From the NCBI RefSeq assembly GCF_011761355.1, contig NZ_JAASRW010000003.1, positions 800,492 through 864,491 on the forward strand: a DNA stretch of 64,000 nt. The letters are read 5' to 3'. A program made the translations under genes and the position numbers. The stretch is from Paenibacillus lupini (GTDB lineage: Bacteria > Bacillota > Bacilli > Paenibacillales > Paenibacillaceae). How positions within the stretch are numbered: the stretch's first letter is position 1; every line of letters begins with the position of its first letter. Under the pieces are notes generated by a model. The model saw only the letters and a list, made by a program, of their open reading frames with translations. It was not told the DNA's origin and searched no databases. Positions 24,971 through 33,689 of this stretch are shown here, in pieces.

Positions 24971-24988
24971 TCAACTGCTTACACAAAG

Positions 24989-25043
24989 AGAACCAGCAAG
25001 TTACTGAAAGATTTTTTCATTAACTTGTTGGTTCTTTTTTTAT
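24989..25043 (+). terminator. Terminator of the first DUF1801 gene
   Basis: Fifteen-base stem AGAACCAGCAAGTTA/TAACTTGTTGGTTCT with one G-T pair and a long loop, followed by TTTTTTTA. Confidence 0.85.
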
Positions 25044-25155
25044 TTCGGCCAAACATTATAATGTTCATTGACCTCCAATGGTAATCGATGTATCTTAACA
25101 GTATAATAGCCGATATTAGGATGAATGAGCGGTAGAAAGGTAGGAACAGACAGTA

Positions 25156-25875
25156 ATGAAGCTGATACGAAATAACAGGCCTCTTTATATACAAGTGATG
25201 GACATCATTAAGGATCGGATTTTGCACGGGGTGTACCCTGTTGATTCGAATATTCCGTCGGAGCCGCAGCTCGAGCAGGAGTTCCAAGTAAGCAAAATAA
25301 CGGTACGTAATGCGATCAAAGCGCTCGTGCAGGAAGGATATTTGGAGACGAGCAGCGGTAAAGGCACGAGGGTCATCCGCAATACGTCGTCCTCCAAATT
25401 GTCCAAGCTCAAGCGTTTCACTGAGGTGTTGGTAGAAGAAGGCCATCAGATTGGCAAGCAGCTAATACGTGCAGGGCTGACGGGCAATGAGGAAGGATCA
25501 GAGCCATATCGCCTCTTTGGTTCACAAGCGTTAAAGGTGGAGAGGTTGTACCTGCTTAATGGCAAACCCTATATTCATTACACACATTATCTGAATGCCG
25601 AGCTCTATCATCAAAGCACAGATGATAATCTGACCATTCAGTCGCTTTACGACTGGCTGGAGGAGCAAGGGTTAGTACCAGTGCGCTATCGGGATGAGTT
25701 TGCAGTATCACCAGCTTCTGAAGCCGTGTTGGTATCACTTGGGATCACGGCGGAGAGCGCTATTTTGCTGAAAAGGTCCCGGTTTGCTTATGGAGCAGAT
25801 GAAGAGTTGATTGAATACAGCGTTGGCTTTTATAATACGGACATGCATCCTTATGTTGTCAATTACGATGTGTAA
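25156..25875 (+). CDS. GntR-family regulator with UTRA ligand domain
   Basis: A 239-residue HutC/GntR-type repressor. The winged helix-turn-helix occupies residues ~8-72 (IPSEPQLEQEFQVSKITVRNAI, then GYLETSSGKGTRV). A UTRA effector domain covers ~95-235, with LKVERLYLLNGKPYIHY and LLKRSRF-type strands. Such regulators sense sugar phosphates or amino-sugar derivatives. No obvious target gene lies beside it, apart from a DUF1801 gene 18 bases downstream that is probably cotranscribed. Confidence 0.88.
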   Translation: MKLIRNNRPLYIQVMDIIKDRILHGVYPVDSNIPSEPQLEQEFQVSKITVRNAIKALVQEGYLETSSGKGTRVIRNTSSSKLSKLKRFTEVLVEEGHQIGKQLIRAGLTGNEEGSEPYRLFGSQALKVERLYLLNGKPYIHYTHYLNAELYHQSTDDNLTIQSLYDWLEEQGLVPVRYRDEFAVSPASEAVLVSLGITAESAILLKRSRFAYGADEELIEYSVGFYNTDMHPYVVNYDV

Positions 25876-25893
25876 AGACGAAAGGGGTCTAAT

Positions 25894-26265
25894 ATGGAAG
25901 CGAACAAGAAAACGTACAACACGATTGATGAATATATTGCTGATTTTCCCGCCGAACTGCAGGTCATTCTTACAAAGATCAGGCAAGTGATCAAAGAGGC
26001 TGCGCCAGATGCGAAGGAAAAGATCAGCTATCAGATGCCGGCTTTTGAGCTGAACGGAAACCTGGTCTATTATGCGGCTTTCAAAAAGCATATTGGGTTC
26101 TATCCGACAGCTGGCGGAGTTAGTGCTTTTCAGGAGGAACTGTCTGCTTACAAAGGGGCCAAAGGCTCCGTACAATTCCCGTTTAATAAGCCTATTCCGT
26201 ATGAGTTAATCGGAAGGATTACTGCCTATAGAGCGGCGCAGAACAGGGAGAAGGGGAGCAAATAG
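25894..26265 (+). CDS. DUF1801 (YdhG-like) domain protein
   Basis: A 123-residue DUF1801 protein resembling YdhG. It has DAKEKISYQMPAFELNG and the downstream KKHIGFYPTAGG block, then a C-terminal FPFNKPIP motif; all three are family hallmarks. It starts 18 bases after the GntR gene with an AAAGGGG site and is followed by a GNAT gene one base later, so three genes (GntR, DUF1801, GNAT) form a tight operon. Function unknown. Confidence 0.85.
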   Translation: MEANKKTYNTIDEYIADFPAELQVILTKIRQVIKEAAPDAKEKISYQMPAFELNGNLVYYAAFKKHIGFYPTAGGVSAFQEELSAYKGAKGSVQFPFNKPIPYELIGRITAYRAAQNREKGSK

Positions 26266-26266
26266 C

Positions 26267-26788
26267 ATGAGCGAAGTTTACTTGGTTCGTCCTGCTATGG
26301 AGTGGAAACAAGCCTATCTGGATTTTTATCAGGAATGGATAACAAGCGGAGAAGATATCGTTCCGTGGGTGGTGGAGCAGGATCCATCCGATTTTGAAGC
26401 GATGATTCAGTGGCTGGATGATCACTCCAACGGTATTGATCTGCGTGAAGGATGGGTGCCTGATACGACCTTTTGGCTGGCTACAGCAGATCGGGAAATT
26501 GTTGGTGCAGTCAATATCCGTCATGAGCTGACGCCGTGGCTGATGGACAGGGGTGGACATATCGGATATGGAATCCGCCCTTCGGAAAGAAGAAAAGGGT
26601 ATGCGACTAAGCTGCTTTCGCAGTCACTTCAGAAATTGAAGGAGCTTGGTGTTCATCAGGCTCTCGTCGTTTGTGATGAGAGTAATGTGGCATCTGCCAA
26701 GACGATTCTTAACAATGGCGGTAAAGAAAATGAACGTTTTATTGAGGAAAATGGCAATGTGATCAGACGGTTCTGGATCGAACTCTAA
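26267..26788 (+). CDS. GNAT-family N-acetyltransferase
   Basis: A 173-residue GNAT acetyltransferase. The acetyl-CoA loop is IRPSERRKGYATKLL (RRKGYA), and the family C-terminus CDESNVASAKTILNNGG is present. The central region WLATADREIVGAVNIRHEL is typical of the group that includes YdfB-like predicted acetyltransferases. It begins one base after the DUF1801 gene, with AAGGGGAG inside that gene, and is followed by the DinB gene after 20 bases. Confidence 0.88.
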   Translation: MSEVYLVRPAMEWKQAYLDFYQEWITSGEDIVPWVVEQDPSDFEAMIQWLDDHSNGIDLREGWVPDTTFWLATADREIVGAVNIRHELTPWLMDRGGHIGYGIRPSERRKGYATKLLSQSLQKLKELGVHQALVVCDESNVASAKTILNNGGKENERFIEENGNVIRRFWIEL

Positions 26789-26808
26789 AATGAGAAAAGA
26801 GGGTTTAT

Positions 26809-27288
26809 ATGAGTCAAACTTTACTTAATCATCTTGCTTTTGTACGTCAAGTTACGATAACTGCAACACAAGGGTTGCCGGAACAAGCGTTAGATTACAT
26901 ACCTGAGGGCTTTAATAACAATATCAGATGGAATCTTGGTCATATTTTTGTCATCCAGGAGAAATTCGCTTTTCAATTTGCGGGTGAGCCTATGCAATTA
27001 CCGGATAACTTTGAACGTTGGTTTGCCAAAGGGACGAAACCTGCAGATTGGAAAGAAGAGCAGCTTCCAACCCTCGATGAATTGCTGAAGCTGCTTGCTG
27101 AGCAGCCTGTACGAATTCAAAAGGAATTGCAGCATCGTCTGGACGAGCAGGTGAAAGCCCCACTCACAACTGGTAACGGCTTGACCTTAAGCACCATTGA
27201 GGAGTTCCTAAGCTATACCCTGTTCCACGAAGGGATTCACTTCAACGCGATTAATACATTGAAACGATTTGCGGCTAACAGCCTGTAA
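26809..27288 (+). CDS. DinB-superfamily protein
   Basis: A 159-residue four-helix-bundle protein of the DinB/YfiT superfamily. The metal-site histidines are visible in WNLGHIFV (about residue 47) and in FHEGIHFN (two His, four apart, ~141-145), the typical three-His arrangement. Such proteins are putative metal-dependent thiol S-transferases; bacillithiol-dependent members (BstA type) exist, and bshB2 is 3 kb upstream. That link is inference. Last gene of a GntR-DUF1801-GNAT-DinB run on one strand. Confidence 0.85.
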   Translation: MSQTLLNHLAFVRQVTITATQGLPEQALDYIPEGFNNNIRWNLGHIFVIQEKFAFQFAGEPMQLPDNFERWFAKGTKPADWKEEQLPTLDELLKLLAEQPVRIQKELQHRLDEQVKAPLTTGNGLTLSTIEEFLSYTLFHEGIHFNAINTLKRFAANSL

Positions 27289-27423
27289 GGAAACCTCCCT
27301 AAAATCTAGGTTGACTGTTTCGAAATTTGTCAATTTTCACACAAGCCAGTCGAAAAGCTTTGGGCAGCTTAATCAACATGTCACCTTTCATCGCATATAG
27401 TGTAGTAAGGTGGTGATGATGAA

Positions 27424-27738
27424 GTGACATTTACACTTGTCGACTGGATTAAGTACACGTTATGGGGCGTATTCGGATTCATGATTATTGATTTCGTAAT
27501 TGCCTTTTCCAAGTCGTTCTGGGAAGGAAGCTTCAAGCAGACATCATTTCTTCCTTATCTGAAGGACATTCTATTCTACGTATATCCGCTATATTTCCTC
27601 ATATCGATTGTATCCCTGGACCCGACGGAATGGACGCTAATTACGTTGTACTTCATAGGCGGACTATCGCTTATAGTCAAGTACGTAATCGACATTATCG
27701 ACCGGTTCCGTCCAAAAGGCGAAGAAGAAATAGACTAA
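27424..27738 (+). CDS. Small membrane protein of unknown function
   Basis: A 104-residue protein with three predicted membrane segments (about residues 10-28, 45-62 and 68-88) and a charged C-terminal tail (DRFRPKGEEEID). The size and topology resemble phage holins, but no lysis or phage gene is nearby, and I do not recognise a family. It starts at GTG 27424 with AGGTGG nine bases upstream. The structured repeat A begins immediately after its stop. Confidence 0.6.
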   Translation: MTFTLVDWIKYTLWGVFGFMIIDFVIAFSKSFWEGSFKQTSFLPYLKDILFYVYPLYFLISIVSLDPTEWTLITLYFIGGLSLIVKYVIDIIDRFRPKGEEEID

Positions 27739-27740
27739 GT

Positions 27741-27847
27741 GCACTACGCAAGCAAAGGTTCTTCCTAGCTGTTGTTTCCGGATTCTTTGAACAATCGTAC
27801 TAGTGGTCCGAATCCGGCAACTACCTCAGAACCTTTACTTGCTCCGT
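27741..27847 (+). repeat. Structured repeat, copy A (plus orientation)
   Basis: Begins two bases after the membrane-protein stop. An inner stem CCGGATTC/GAATCCGG (with GTTG/CAAC below it) is enclosed by AAAGGTTCT/AGAACCTTT, giving a long nested hairpin. The last shared block is TTTACTTGCTCCGT (27834-27847). About 70 of the first 81 positions (27741-27821) match copy B by eye. It is followed by a small hairpin GGTTCATC/GATGAACC (27865-27887) and a terminator. Confidence 0.75.
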
Positions 27848-27895
27848 TTCGAACAAGTGAAAAAGGTTCATCACTGCTCGATGAACCGCAAAAAG

Positions 27896-27921
27896 AAAAG
27901 ACCCCTTGAGGGTCTTTTTTT
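27896..27921 (+). terminator. Terminator after structured repeat A
   Basis: Stem AAAAGACCC/GGGTCTTTT with a five-base loop, and a tail of T. Confidence 0.85.
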
Positions 27922-28047
27922 GCATGTGAGCACGTCAATCCAAATAAGTCGCAAAAACCGTACTACAGATGTCAAGCGTGCGAGCAGCATAATGCTGCGA
28001 GCCAGAGAGAGGAGCGGGTAAAATAAAAAAAGACCCGCAAAGGTTTT

Positions 28048-28084
28048 AACTGTTTCATCCTAAAACGATGAAACAGTTTCTTTT
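28048..28084. terminator. Hairpin with TTCATC/GATGAA core beside repeat B
   Basis: Twelve-base perfect stem AACTGTTTCATC/GATGAAACAGTT with a seven-base loop, then TCTTTT on the plus strand. On the minus strand it lies downstream of repeat B and is followed by GGGTCTTTTTTT. The arrangement mirrors the hairpin-plus-terminator that follows repeat A. Confidence 0.65.
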
Positions 28085-28101
28085 GTGGCGTAACGTGTGG
28101 C

Positions 28102-28227
28102 ACGGAGCAAGTAAATGTGCTGGAGAAGCGTAGCGTTCGCCTTTGTTTCCGGATTCGGACCATTGGGCCGATTGTTCAAGGAATCCGGAAACAACAGCGA
28201 TCGGAAGAACATTCACTTGCGCAGTGC
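28102..28227 (-). repeat. Structured repeat, copy B (minus orientation)
   Basis: Inverted relative of repeat A, 24 bases downstream of the response-regulator stop on the minus strand. It shares GCACTGCGCAAG, GTTCTTCC, GCTGTTGTTTCCGGATTC, TTGAACAATCG, GGTCCGAATCCGG and TTTACTTGCTCCGT in the same order. The central stem is a perfect 13-base pair TGTTTCCGGATTC/GAATCCGGAAACA (28144-28193). The arms outside it also pair imperfectly (GGCAC...GTGCC). Confidence 0.75.
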
Positions 28228-28250
28228 CATGCCCTTTAGGTTACCCACAA

Positions 28251-29873
28251 CTAAACCCGAGCATCGTCCCGATACTCTTGGGGAGTCACATCAAAGAACT
28301 TCTTAAACACGCGGATGAAATACGCTGTGTTATTATACCCGACAATCTCAGCGATCTCGAACACTTTCCCCGGCGTCGTTCGAAGCAGGAAAGCCGCTTT
28401 TTCCATACGCAGCCGATACACATACTCCGTCAGCGGTTCACCGGTCTCGGCTTTATAGATCTTCGACAGGTATACAGGGTGAAGATGAACATGATCAGCA
28501 ATTGCAGGTAAGGACACATCCTTCGCCAGATGAATATCGATGAAGGACCGAACTGAACGGACGATGGAGCTATGATTATCCTTCAGCTCTTGCTCCGCAT
28601 CTTCCCGGATTCCCTGCAAAATACGAATCGACCACTCCATCAATTGTGCCGCAGTGGTATAAGCAGGAGAATGGAAGAACTTCAAGGCTTCAGGAGACAG
28701 AACCGTTGACAACAGCTTGCCATTTTTGTGGATGATATACGAAAAGGCTCCCGCCAGCACGTGATAAGCCTCAATCAACTGCTCGGATACATCCTGCTCA
28801 TTACCCGCCTCCAGCATATCCTTGAAGATATGCCGGATTTTGGCCTCAATGTCATCAAACCTTCCGGCATCCAGAAGACTAATCAGGGTAGGAGGCTCGT
28901 ATAAAGACCAAATCGTATGGATCGGGCTAGTCTCCACGGCTTCTTGTGTGGTGACGAATAATCCTTTCCCATGTCCCATCTTCCTGCGCATAGTAGTAAC
29001 GGCTTGCTCGTAGATCTCTTTAGCCTGACTAGGAAACTGCCCCCAGCCTCCGACCAGTATGGAGATGGCTCCCTTAAGATAGTTCTGAACATTCGTTTGG
29101 ATTTGCGCGGCATAACGTTCCAGCAGACTCTTCGCATCCATTCCCGCAAGGGAAGAATCCCTTGGCTTGACCAGCAGTACGATATAATCATGGGCATCGC
29201 GAGTATGCCAGATATAATAATCATTTTGCATCATTTCACTTGTAATATTGCAGATGGCATATTCCATAAGCGCCGCATCTTGTCCGGGCATTTCTGCAAA
29301 ACGCTCTTCCATCCGAATAAGCATTATACCTATGTTATCTCCATCAGCAAAAGGCAGGCCAAGCAGCTTCAGCTTGTCCGCCACTGCAGCCTGCGAGCTG
29401 CCTCTAAGCAGCTCATTCAGCGTGTTAGCACGAAGCAAAGGCAGATTCTCGTTTAAGGTATAAAGCGTCTTTTGGTAGGAAGCAACCTCTTCCCATTTTT
29501 CCTTGATCTGATTAACGACACGTTGTACGGACTCAAGAAGATCCTCGTCACTTACCGGCTTGAGCAAGTAATCAAAGGTATTCTGGGCAATTGCTTGTTT
29601 GGCATAGTCAAAATCGGCATAGCCGGTGAGCAGAATCGTTTTTACATGCGGCCATTTGTTGTTAATCTGCGTTATTAGCTCAATCCCCGACATCCCCGGC
29701 ATTCGGATATCTGTGATGACAATATCGACGGCATGATCCTCCATAATTTGAAGGGCCATTGGGCCGGATAAGGCTTCATGTACAACCGTAATTCCGCATT
29801 CTTCCCATGGAATCGTCTCAGCTAGTGTCTCTACAACGGACCGTTCATCATCTACCAATAAAAGCTGTAACAT
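28251..29873 (-). CDS. AraC-type response regulator (YesN-like)
   Basis: A 540-residue two-component response regulator. The N-terminal receiver domain (~1-120) has the acidic pocket DD at residues 8-9, the phosphoacceptor Asp55 in IVITDIRMP, and Lys in YLLKPVSDED. A long middle region (~130-430) is followed by a C-terminal AraC domain (~435-538), ending in FIRVFKKFFDVTPQEYRDD. AGGTGA precedes ATG 29873. It is downstream of its histidine kinase by 27 bases in a minus-strand operon and divergent from the permease genes at 31.7 kb, which it most likely activates. Confidence 0.93.
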   Translation of the reverse strand: MLQLLLVDDERSVVETLAETIPWEECGITVVHEALSGPMALQIMEDHAVDIVITDIRMPGMSGIELITQINNKWPHVKTILLTGYADFDYAKQAIAQNTFDYLLKPVSDEDLLESVQRVVNQIKEKWEEVASYQKTLYTLNENLPLLRANTLNELLRGSSQAAVADKLKLLGLPFADGDNIGIMLIRMEERFAEMPGQDAALMEYAICNITSEMMQNDYYIWHTRDAHDYIVLLVKPRDSSLAGMDAKSLLERYAAQIQTNVQNYLKGAISILVGGWGQFPSQAKEIYEQAVTTMRRKMGHGKGLFVTTQEAVETSPIHTIWSLYEPPTLISLLDAGRFDDIEAKIRHIFKDMLEAGNEQDVSEQLIEAYHVLAGAFSYIIHKNGKLLSTVLSPEALKFFHSPAYTTAAQLMEWSIRILQGIREDAEQELKDNHSSIVRSVRSFIDIHLAKDVSLPAIADHVHLHPVYLSKIYKAETGEPLTEYVYRLRMEKAAFLLRTTPGKVFEIAEIVGYNNTAYFIRVFKKFFDVTPQEYRDDARV

Positions 29874-29900
29874 GCTGTTTCACCTGCTTTTTTATATAAT

Positions 29901-31613
29901 TTAAGATCTAGTGTCATTCCAAGAAATAGTTGTCTTGACTCCGCCTAATTCCGAACGGGAATAGGAGAGTCCAGCTTCTTCGCCAAATAAATAAATCAAT
30001 CTCTGATGTACATTCCATGTCCCGCAGCCCATCTTATCATCAAGCGGCTTGGTCAGGCTGAGCTGCAGCTCATTTATCTTTTCATCGGACATACCAACCC
30101 CGCTGTCTTCTACGGTAATTCTGTAAACGCCATCATTTTCATGAAAACCTCGGATGATGATCTCCCCATCCTCCACCTGCGGTTCAAGACCGTGGATAAT
30201 GGCATTCTCAACAATCGGCTGCAAGGTTAGTCGGGAAATCGTTTTGTCCAATATATCATCGGGCACATCAATCGTAAATCGCATCCTCTCAAGTCGGAGA
30301 GACTGGATTTCCAAGTAATTGGTGATCATACTGACCTCTTCGCGAATCGTAGCGACATCGTTCTCGGACCTCGTAATGTATCGGAAATACTCCCCTAAAT
30401 TCAGCGCCATGGCAACCACAGCTTTTTCGTTTTTCATCCGAGCCATGTTCTTGATATAGAACAGACAGTTGTATAGAAAATGCGGGTTGATCTGGGATTG
30501 AAGATGCTTTAGGGTCGCCTCGCGCCTGCGAAGCTTCTCTTCGTATACATTCTCAATCAGCTCTTGAATCCGCTGAGCCATGATGTTGAATCTTGCCAGT
30601 AATAGGCTGAATTCACTGTTGCCGGAGTGACGCAAACGGACCGAAAAGTCGCCAGATGACAGACGTTTTGTCCCACGAACAAGCTGCAAGAGTGGCAGCT
30701 GAACACTGCGGTAGATAACGAATATAACCGCAATACTCATGACAAGCAGGACTGCAATTGAGGTATAGAATAAATTCCTGCTGTTTGTGATGGGACTTAG
30801 AATTTGCTGCATCGGAACATAATCGACGTAATACCAATCCAGACTTTTGGATTTGATGTAAGAGACATAGTATTCGGTGTTATCCAGCTTTGTACGGAAT
30901 CCTCCTTTGTCGCCAAGACGGGATGATTTCAGCTTTTGCGATAAAAGGGAGATCTTTGGTTCGTTGGCCGTTTTGTTCCGGATCGTACCTTGTGTGGCGT
31001 TAAACAGGAAAGGATCTCCGCTGTTGTTCACTTTGTTCTCGTCCAGCATGGTCTTTATGTGATTGATTGGAAAGTTGATCTTTGTAATCAATCGAGCATG
31101 ACGGGGATTAGACATCGCTGTCGTTGGCTCGGTTGCGTACCAAACGAAGCTGTCCCCCATATACTCCCATGATTTGAGGAACGGTTTAGTAAAAGCATCC
31201 TCTTGATAAGAGATCGTATTGTAATATTCCGTCGACAGAGCGTCTCCGGTGCGTGGGAAGTATAACGTGATCGTAGAATGCCATTTGCTGGCGGCATTGT
31301 ACAGATTCATTTTTTCCAGAATAGCAACACTTAGTTTCACACGTTCATAAGGCTGCCCTTTGAAGTCAGGACGCTGGAAATCCTGGATACTGGAGTCTTG
31401 TCCAATCGATACGCCATAGAGTGATAATTGATAAATATTAGACTCCACCTGGGCAGCAAAGGAGGACAAACGATTGGTTGTACCGCTTTGAATTTCATTC
31501 TCGATCACGCGTACACTTTCCCGGTTGGAGTAGGTGTAAAGGGATAGGACCGGTATGAGCAGAAGCAGGACCAGAAGTGTGATTTTGGTGAAAACATTAA
31601 AGCGCAGCAGCAA
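29901..31613 (-). CDS. Sensor histidine kinase (YesM-like)
   Basis: A 570-residue membrane sensor kinase: helix at ~9-27, extracellular sensing domain to ~275, second helix ~280-300, HAMP domain, then the His_kinase (YesM/LytS-type) core. The phosphoacceptor motif is LQSQINPHFLYN, the N box VENAIIHG, the G1 box VEDSGVGM and the final ATP-binding block GTWNVHQRL. The start appears to be TTG 31613, with AGGGGG seven bases upstream. It probably detects oligosaccharides released outside the cell, perhaps with a binding protein. The response regulator follows in the same operon. Confidence 0.93.
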   Translation of the reverse strand: MLLRFNVFTKITLLVLLLLIPVLSLYTYSNRESVRVIENEIQSGTTNRLSSFAAQVESNIYQLSLYGVSIGQDSSIQDFQRPDFKGQPYERVKLSVAILEKMNLYNAASKWHSTITLYFPRTGDALSTEYYNTISYQEDAFTKPFLKSWEYMGDSFVWYATEPTTAMSNPRHARLITKINFPINHIKTMLDENKVNNSGDPFLFNATQGTIRNKTANEPKISLLSQKLKSSRLGDKGGFRTKLDNTEYYVSYIKSKSLDWYYVDYVPMQQILSPITNSRNLFYTSIAVLLVMSIAVIFVIYRSVQLPLLQLVRGTKRLSSGDFSVRLRHSGNSEFSLLLARFNIMAQRIQELIENVYEEKLRRREATLKHLQSQINPHFLYNCLFYIKNMARMKNEKAVVAMALNLGEYFRYITRSENDVATIREEVSMITNYLEIQSLRLERMRFTIDVPDDILDKTISRLTLQPIVENAIIHGLEPQVEDGEIIIRGFHENDGVYRITVEDSGVGMSDEKINELQLSLTKPLDDKMGCGTWNVHQRLIYLFGEEAGLSYSRSELGGVKTTISWNDTRS

Positions 31614-31652
31614 AGAGAGGCCCCCTAAGATAGTTAAAATATCAATATCGTT

Positions 31653-31696
31653 GTTGCAATATTAGGATATAGATCGGAAATCGGCGTTGCTATAAT
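31653..31696 (+). promoter_or_regulatory. Activator box and -10 in front of the beta-glucan permease operon
   Basis: Box GTTGCAATATTAG at 31653-31665 is followed 38 bases later (start to start) by a -10 TATAAT at 31691-31696. No good -35 hexamer is present, as expected for an activator-dependent promoter. The same box and distance occur before the solute-binding-protein gene at 39 kb. Confidence 0.55.
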
Positions 31697-31764
31697 CGTT
31701 ATATTACAAGGTCAGGACGACCTAGCAAAGTAAAATATTTTGTCAGAACATGGGGGATGCCGCG

Positions 31765-32718
31765 GTGAAAGACACAGTTATACCATCAACAACGCAACAA
31801 AAAAAACGCCGTGTTTCCAAAAACAAATGGAACATGAAACGGAATTGGCCGCTTCACTTGATGCTCTTGCCGGCGCTTTTGCTTGTCATTATTTTTCAAT
31901 ACGTCCCGATGGCCGGGATTGTTATTGCCTTCCAAGATTTTAAGCCTTGGAAAGGATTAACCGGTTCCGAATGGGTAGGACTAGACAACTTCCGCTTCCT
32001 GTTCAAATACCCGGATATTGATCAGGTGATCTGGAATACGCTCGTTATCGCCTTCTTCAAGATGGCTGCCGGACTGGTTGTTCCGTTCCTATTCGCCATT
32101 CTGCTCAATGAGATTAGGATGATGGCATTCAAGCGTGTAACACAAACGCTGGTCTACTTACCGCATTTTATGTCGTGGGTTATTCTCGGGGGCATCTTGC
32201 TCGATATTCTGTCTCCAGACGGAGGGCTCGTCAATAAGCTAGTGACGGCACTTGGAATGAAGCCAATCTTCTTTCTCGGGGATAATAACTGGTTCCGATT
32301 TACCCTGATTATCAGTGATGTCTGGAAGGAATTTGGATTCGGAACGATTGTCTTCCTTGCTGCTTTAGCGGGGATTAATCCGGCGCTTTATGAAGCGGCA
32401 GAGGTAGATGGCGCGACTAGGCTAAGACAGACCATTCACATTACGATGCCGGCGCTGATGCCAATTGCCATTGTGCTTGGAACGTTATCAATTGGCAATA
32501 TTCTGAATGCAGGCTTTGATCAGGTCTTCAACCTCTACAACCCTCTCGTGTATGAGAAGGGAGATATTATCGACACCTTCGTTTATCGGCTTGGGATTCT
32601 AAATGGGAAAATGAGCTTTGCAACGACGGTTGGCCTGTTCAAATCCGTTGTCGGAATTGTGCTCATTGCCACTTCGTATCGATTAGCCTATAAATTTGCG
32701 AACTATCGCGTCTTCTAA
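31765..32718 (+). CDS. ABC sugar permease, LplB type
   Basis: About 317-residue inner-membrane CUT1 permease: basic cytoplasmic N-terminus, six helices and the EAA loop YEAAEVDGATRLRQTIHITMP. GTG 31765 has GGGGGA seven bases upstream; ATG 31750 gives five extra residues but has no ribosome site. It is divergent from the YesM/YesN-like pair and followed by an LplC-type permease. The probable binding protein of this importer is 6 kb away at 39 kb, beyond two glucanase genes. There is no ATPase gene. Confidence 0.9.
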   Translation: MKDTVIPSTTQQKKRRVSKNKWNMKRNWPLHLMLLPALLLVIIFQYVPMAGIVIAFQDFKPWKGLTGSEWVGLDNFRFLFKYPDIDQVIWNTLVIAFFKMAAGLVVPFLFAILLNEIRMMAFKRVTQTLVYLPHFMSWVILGGILLDILSPDGGLVNKLVTALGMKPIFFLGDNNWFRFTLIISDVWKEFGFGTIVFLAALAGINPALYEAAEVDGATRLRQTIHITMPALMPIAIVLGTLSIGNILNAGFDQVFNLYNPLVYEKGDIIDTFVYRLGILNGKMSFATTVGLFKSVVGIVLIATSYRLAYKFANYRVF

Positions 32719-32731
32719 GGGGGTTCTTCTT

Positions 32732-33610
32732 TTGTATTACAAAACGTTTGGCTACAGGCTTTTTAATATCGGCAACTATGTGTTTCTAGGCCTTCTATCG
32801 CTCTTATGTATTCTGCCTATTGTTCATATCCTTGCGGTATCGCTCAGCAGTATGGCACCAGCTAATGCTAATCTCGTAGGCTTCTGGCCAATGGGGTTTA
32901 CGACAGATGCTTATGCGAAGACGTTTGGTAATTCCAACTTCCTTAACTCCTTGTGGATATCGGTCGAACGGACCGTATTGTCTACGGTGATTGGCATGAT
33001 CATTGTGTTACTGACTGCCTACCCTCTGTCAAAGGATGACCAGAATTTCAAAGGACGCACGATGTATATCTGGATTTTCGTCTTTACGATCTTATTCAGC
33101 GGGGGACTTATCCCAAGCTACATTCTGATTCAAAAGATTGGACTAATGGACTCCATTTGGGCACTTATTCTGCCGGGTGCGGTGTCGGTTTATAACATCA
33201 TTCTGATGCTGAACTTTTTCCGCGGCTTGCCCAAAGAGCTTGAAGAAGCAGCACATCTAGACGGTGCGGGTCAGCTCAAAACGCTTGTTCTTGTGTTCAT
33301 TCCTTTGTCTATGCCTTCCATTGCAACGCTGTCTCTGTTCACGATGGTTTACCAGTGGAACTCGTGGTTTGACGGCATGATCTACATGCGGGATATCAAG
33401 GATTATCCTCTGGCTTCACTGCTTCAGACGATTATTGTGCAGCAGGATTTCAGTAAGATCAATGTCGATGCCAAACAATTGGAGAATATCTCGAACCGTA
33501 CCGTACGTGCGGCTCAGATCTTTATCGGTGCACTTCCGATTCTTCTCGTGTATCCATTCCTTCAGCGCTTCTTCGTAAAAGGGATGGTCATTGGCGCGGT
33601 AAAAGAATAG
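32732..33610 (+). CDS. ABC sugar permease, LplC type
   Basis: A 292-residue permease partner with six helices, the EAA loop LEEAAHLDGAGQLKTLVLVFIP and the family C-terminus FFVKGMVIGAVKE. TTG 32732 is chosen because AAGGGGG ends seven bases upstream. A frame that extends back to 32696 would overlap the previous gene without a ribosome site. The two permeases and the downstream laminarinase gene are on one strand with small gaps, so cotranscription is likely. Confidence 0.9.
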   Translation: MYYKTFGYRLFNIGNYVFLGLLSLLCILPIVHILAVSLSSMAPANANLVGFWPMGFTTDAYAKTFGNSNFLNSLWISVERTVLSTVIGMIIVLLTAYPLSKDDQNFKGRTMYIWIFVFTILFSGGLIPSYILIQKIGLMDSIWALILPGAVSVYNIILMLNFFRGLPKELEEAAHLDGAGQLKTLVLVFIPLSMPSIATLSLFTMVYQWNSWFDGMIYMRDIKDYPLASLLQTIIVQQDFSKINVDAKQLENISNRTVRAAQIFIGALPILLVYPFLQRFFVKGMVIGAVKE

Positions 33611-33631
33611 CCATAACAACTGTTGTAAGAA

Positions 33632-33651
33632 GGGGCCGCGCAAGCGGCCTC
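33632..33651 (+). other. Intercistronic stem-loop with GNRA-type loop
   Basis: Eight-base stem GGGGCCGC/GCGGCCTC with loop GCAA and no T run, lying between the permease and laminarinase genes. It is more likely an mRNA-stability or processing element than a terminator. Confidence 0.5.
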
Positions 33652-33689
33652 ATCTATGATAAAAAACGAAAGTAACTAAGGAGGATATG

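Noticed and set aside
27424..28250. Holin-sized membrane protein plus inverted repeats taken as a phage remnant or transposon
   Set aside because: No transposase, integrase, endolysin or phage structural gene was found, and the repeats carry internal terminators rather than transposon-like ends.
27972..28306. Short open frames on both strands within the structured-repeat region
   Set aside because: They run through inverted repeats and terminators, have no ribosome sites and no recognisable protein features.
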